A DNA stretch of 6,684 bases, taken from NCBI GenBank assembly GCA_021160865.1, contig JAGHBS010000007.1, forward strand, positions 1 to 6,684. Direction: 5' to 3'. The notes under the pieces were generated by a model that was not told the origin of the DNA, ran no database searches, and saw only the letters and a list, made by a program, of their open reading frames with translations. The DNA is from Planctomycetota bacterium. Lineage in GTDB: Bacteria > Planctomycetota > Phycisphaerae > SM23-33. This document shows positions 6,159 to 6,684 of this stretch, one piece after another. The translations under genes and the position numbers were made by a program. Each line of letters begins with the position of its first letter. The stretch's first letter is position 1.

Positions 6159-6684
6159 ATGGCACATGTTGTAGCAAGGCAACATGGTAGATTTCTCTAC
6201 CCGCTGATACTCTTTATCTTCCTGTTCCTTCTTTCAACCGTGCTTGCCATACTGTTTTATGTCCGTCAGGACGAAAAATCCGATGCTCTGTTGGCAGCTC
6301 GGAGGAAATACACCGAGATGGTCAAAAAGAACAGGAAAAATCAGGAGGTCATTGAGAATCTGATAATGAAAATAACTGGTCAAAGTGTCAACGATAAAGT
6401 TGCAATCGCTCGGGCAGATAATGCCATGAATCTGCCATACAGTAAGGAATATGCCAACCTTGGTCTTGCACCCACGATAGAGAGGCTTGATTCTGCTCTT
6501 GTCGATGCAAAGAAACGTATCAAAGAACTCGAAGCGAAGATAGGAACTCTTAACGAGGAAATCGGCAAAAAGAATGAGGAAATTGCCAAGATCAAGCAAG
6601 AGATGCTCAACGAGGTCGCCGCTGCCCAGAAGAAACTCGAAGAGGCGATGAAGAAATTCCAGGCTGACCTCAAGAGAAAAGACG
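6159..6684 (+). CDS. Membrane-anchored coiled-coil protein, unknown function (3' end outside window)
   Basis: The frame is open from ATG 6159 to the right edge, 175 codons with no stop, so the gene is partial. A short basic N terminus (MAHVVARQHGRF) is followed by one strong membrane helix at about 13-35 (LYPLILFIFLFLLSTVLAIL). A polar domain covers 36-105, with a charged helix near 40-65 and a linker containing YSKEYANLGLAPTIERL. From about 106 onward the sequence is a continuous Glu/Lys-rich heptad-like coiled coil (KKRIKELEAKIGTLNEEIGK and on to the edge). By the positive-inside rule the N terminus is probably cytoplasmic and the coiled coil periplasmic. I do not recognise a family. The layout recalls envelope-spanning or scaffolding proteins, and a domain such as OmpA/MotB could follow beyond the edge, but that is speculation. 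The strong AAAGGAG site supports the start. Reverse-strand frames here are shadows. Confidence 0.85.
   Translation, partial: MAHVVARQHGRFLYPLILFIFLFLLSTVLAILFYVRQDEKSDALLAARRKYTEMVKKNRKNQEVIENLIMKITGQSVNDKVAIARADNAMNLPYSKEYANLGLAPTIERLDSALVDAKKRIKELEAKIGTLNEEIGKKNEEIAKIKQEMLNEVAAAQKKLEEAMKKFQADLKRKD

Noticed and set aside
5986..6177. Minus-strand 63-codon open frame in the divergent spacer
   Set aside because: It overlaps the start of the rightward gene, lacks a ribosome binding site and shows no membrane helix or motif that would support a small protein.
6234..6673. Minus-strand open frames of 121 and 97 codons at the right edge
   Set aside because: The plus-strand frame from 6159 is open throughout, has a strong ribosome binding site and makes a coherent membrane helix plus coiled coil. 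The reverse frames are Ser/Leu/Phe-rich, as expected from the complement of Glu/Lys coiled-coil codons.

Overview
This is ordinary-looking bacterial chromosome of moderate base composition with tightly packed genes. It holds six genes that can be supported (one running off the right edge), one tRNA gene and a few weak regulatory signals. I see no mobile element, CRISPR array, phage gene or rRNA. The organism cannot be named from this window. It is a bacterium that uses cyclic-di-GMP signalling (PilZ protein). A planctomycete-like affiliation (Phycisphaerae or a relative) would fit the mix of single-pass membrane coiled-coil proteins and small membrane-anchored orphans, but that is a guess.

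Left part, plus strand (26-2967): an integral membrane protein of the MprF-flippase / UPF0104 family; a YcgR-like PilZ protein; a methylated-DNA-cysteine methyltransferase whose convincing reading starts at 1977, not in the overlapping upstream extension; and a 106-residue membrane-anchored orphan. Spacings of about 110, 46 and 145 bases suggest loose co-direction, with possible separate promoters before the PilZ gene and before the orphan. The functions (membrane lipid handling, second-messenger sensing, DNA repair) do not form an obvious pathway.

Middle part, minus strand (3017-5862): reading in the direction of transcription, tRNA-Phe(GAA), an S41 carboxyl-terminal processing peptidase with a PDZ domain, and 12 bases later tsaD, which makes the t6A37 modification of ANN-decoding tRNAs. 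The last two are very probably co-transcribed. The orphan and tsaD converge with only 49 bases between their stop codons and no clear terminator.

Right part, plus strand (6159 to the edge): a divergently placed gene with a strong ribosome binding site, encoding an N-terminal membrane helix followed by a long charged coiled coil. It has no stop codon inside the window.

The most distinctive items are the S41 peptidase (an intact Ser/Lys/Gln catalytic set, but an extra Arg/Ser/Pro-rich stretch of about 30 residues and a 7-base homopolymer in its 3' third), the perfect 7-bp inverted repeat just upstream of its ribosome binding site, and the two unrecognised membrane-anchored proteins. I do not see a convincing new multi-gene system.
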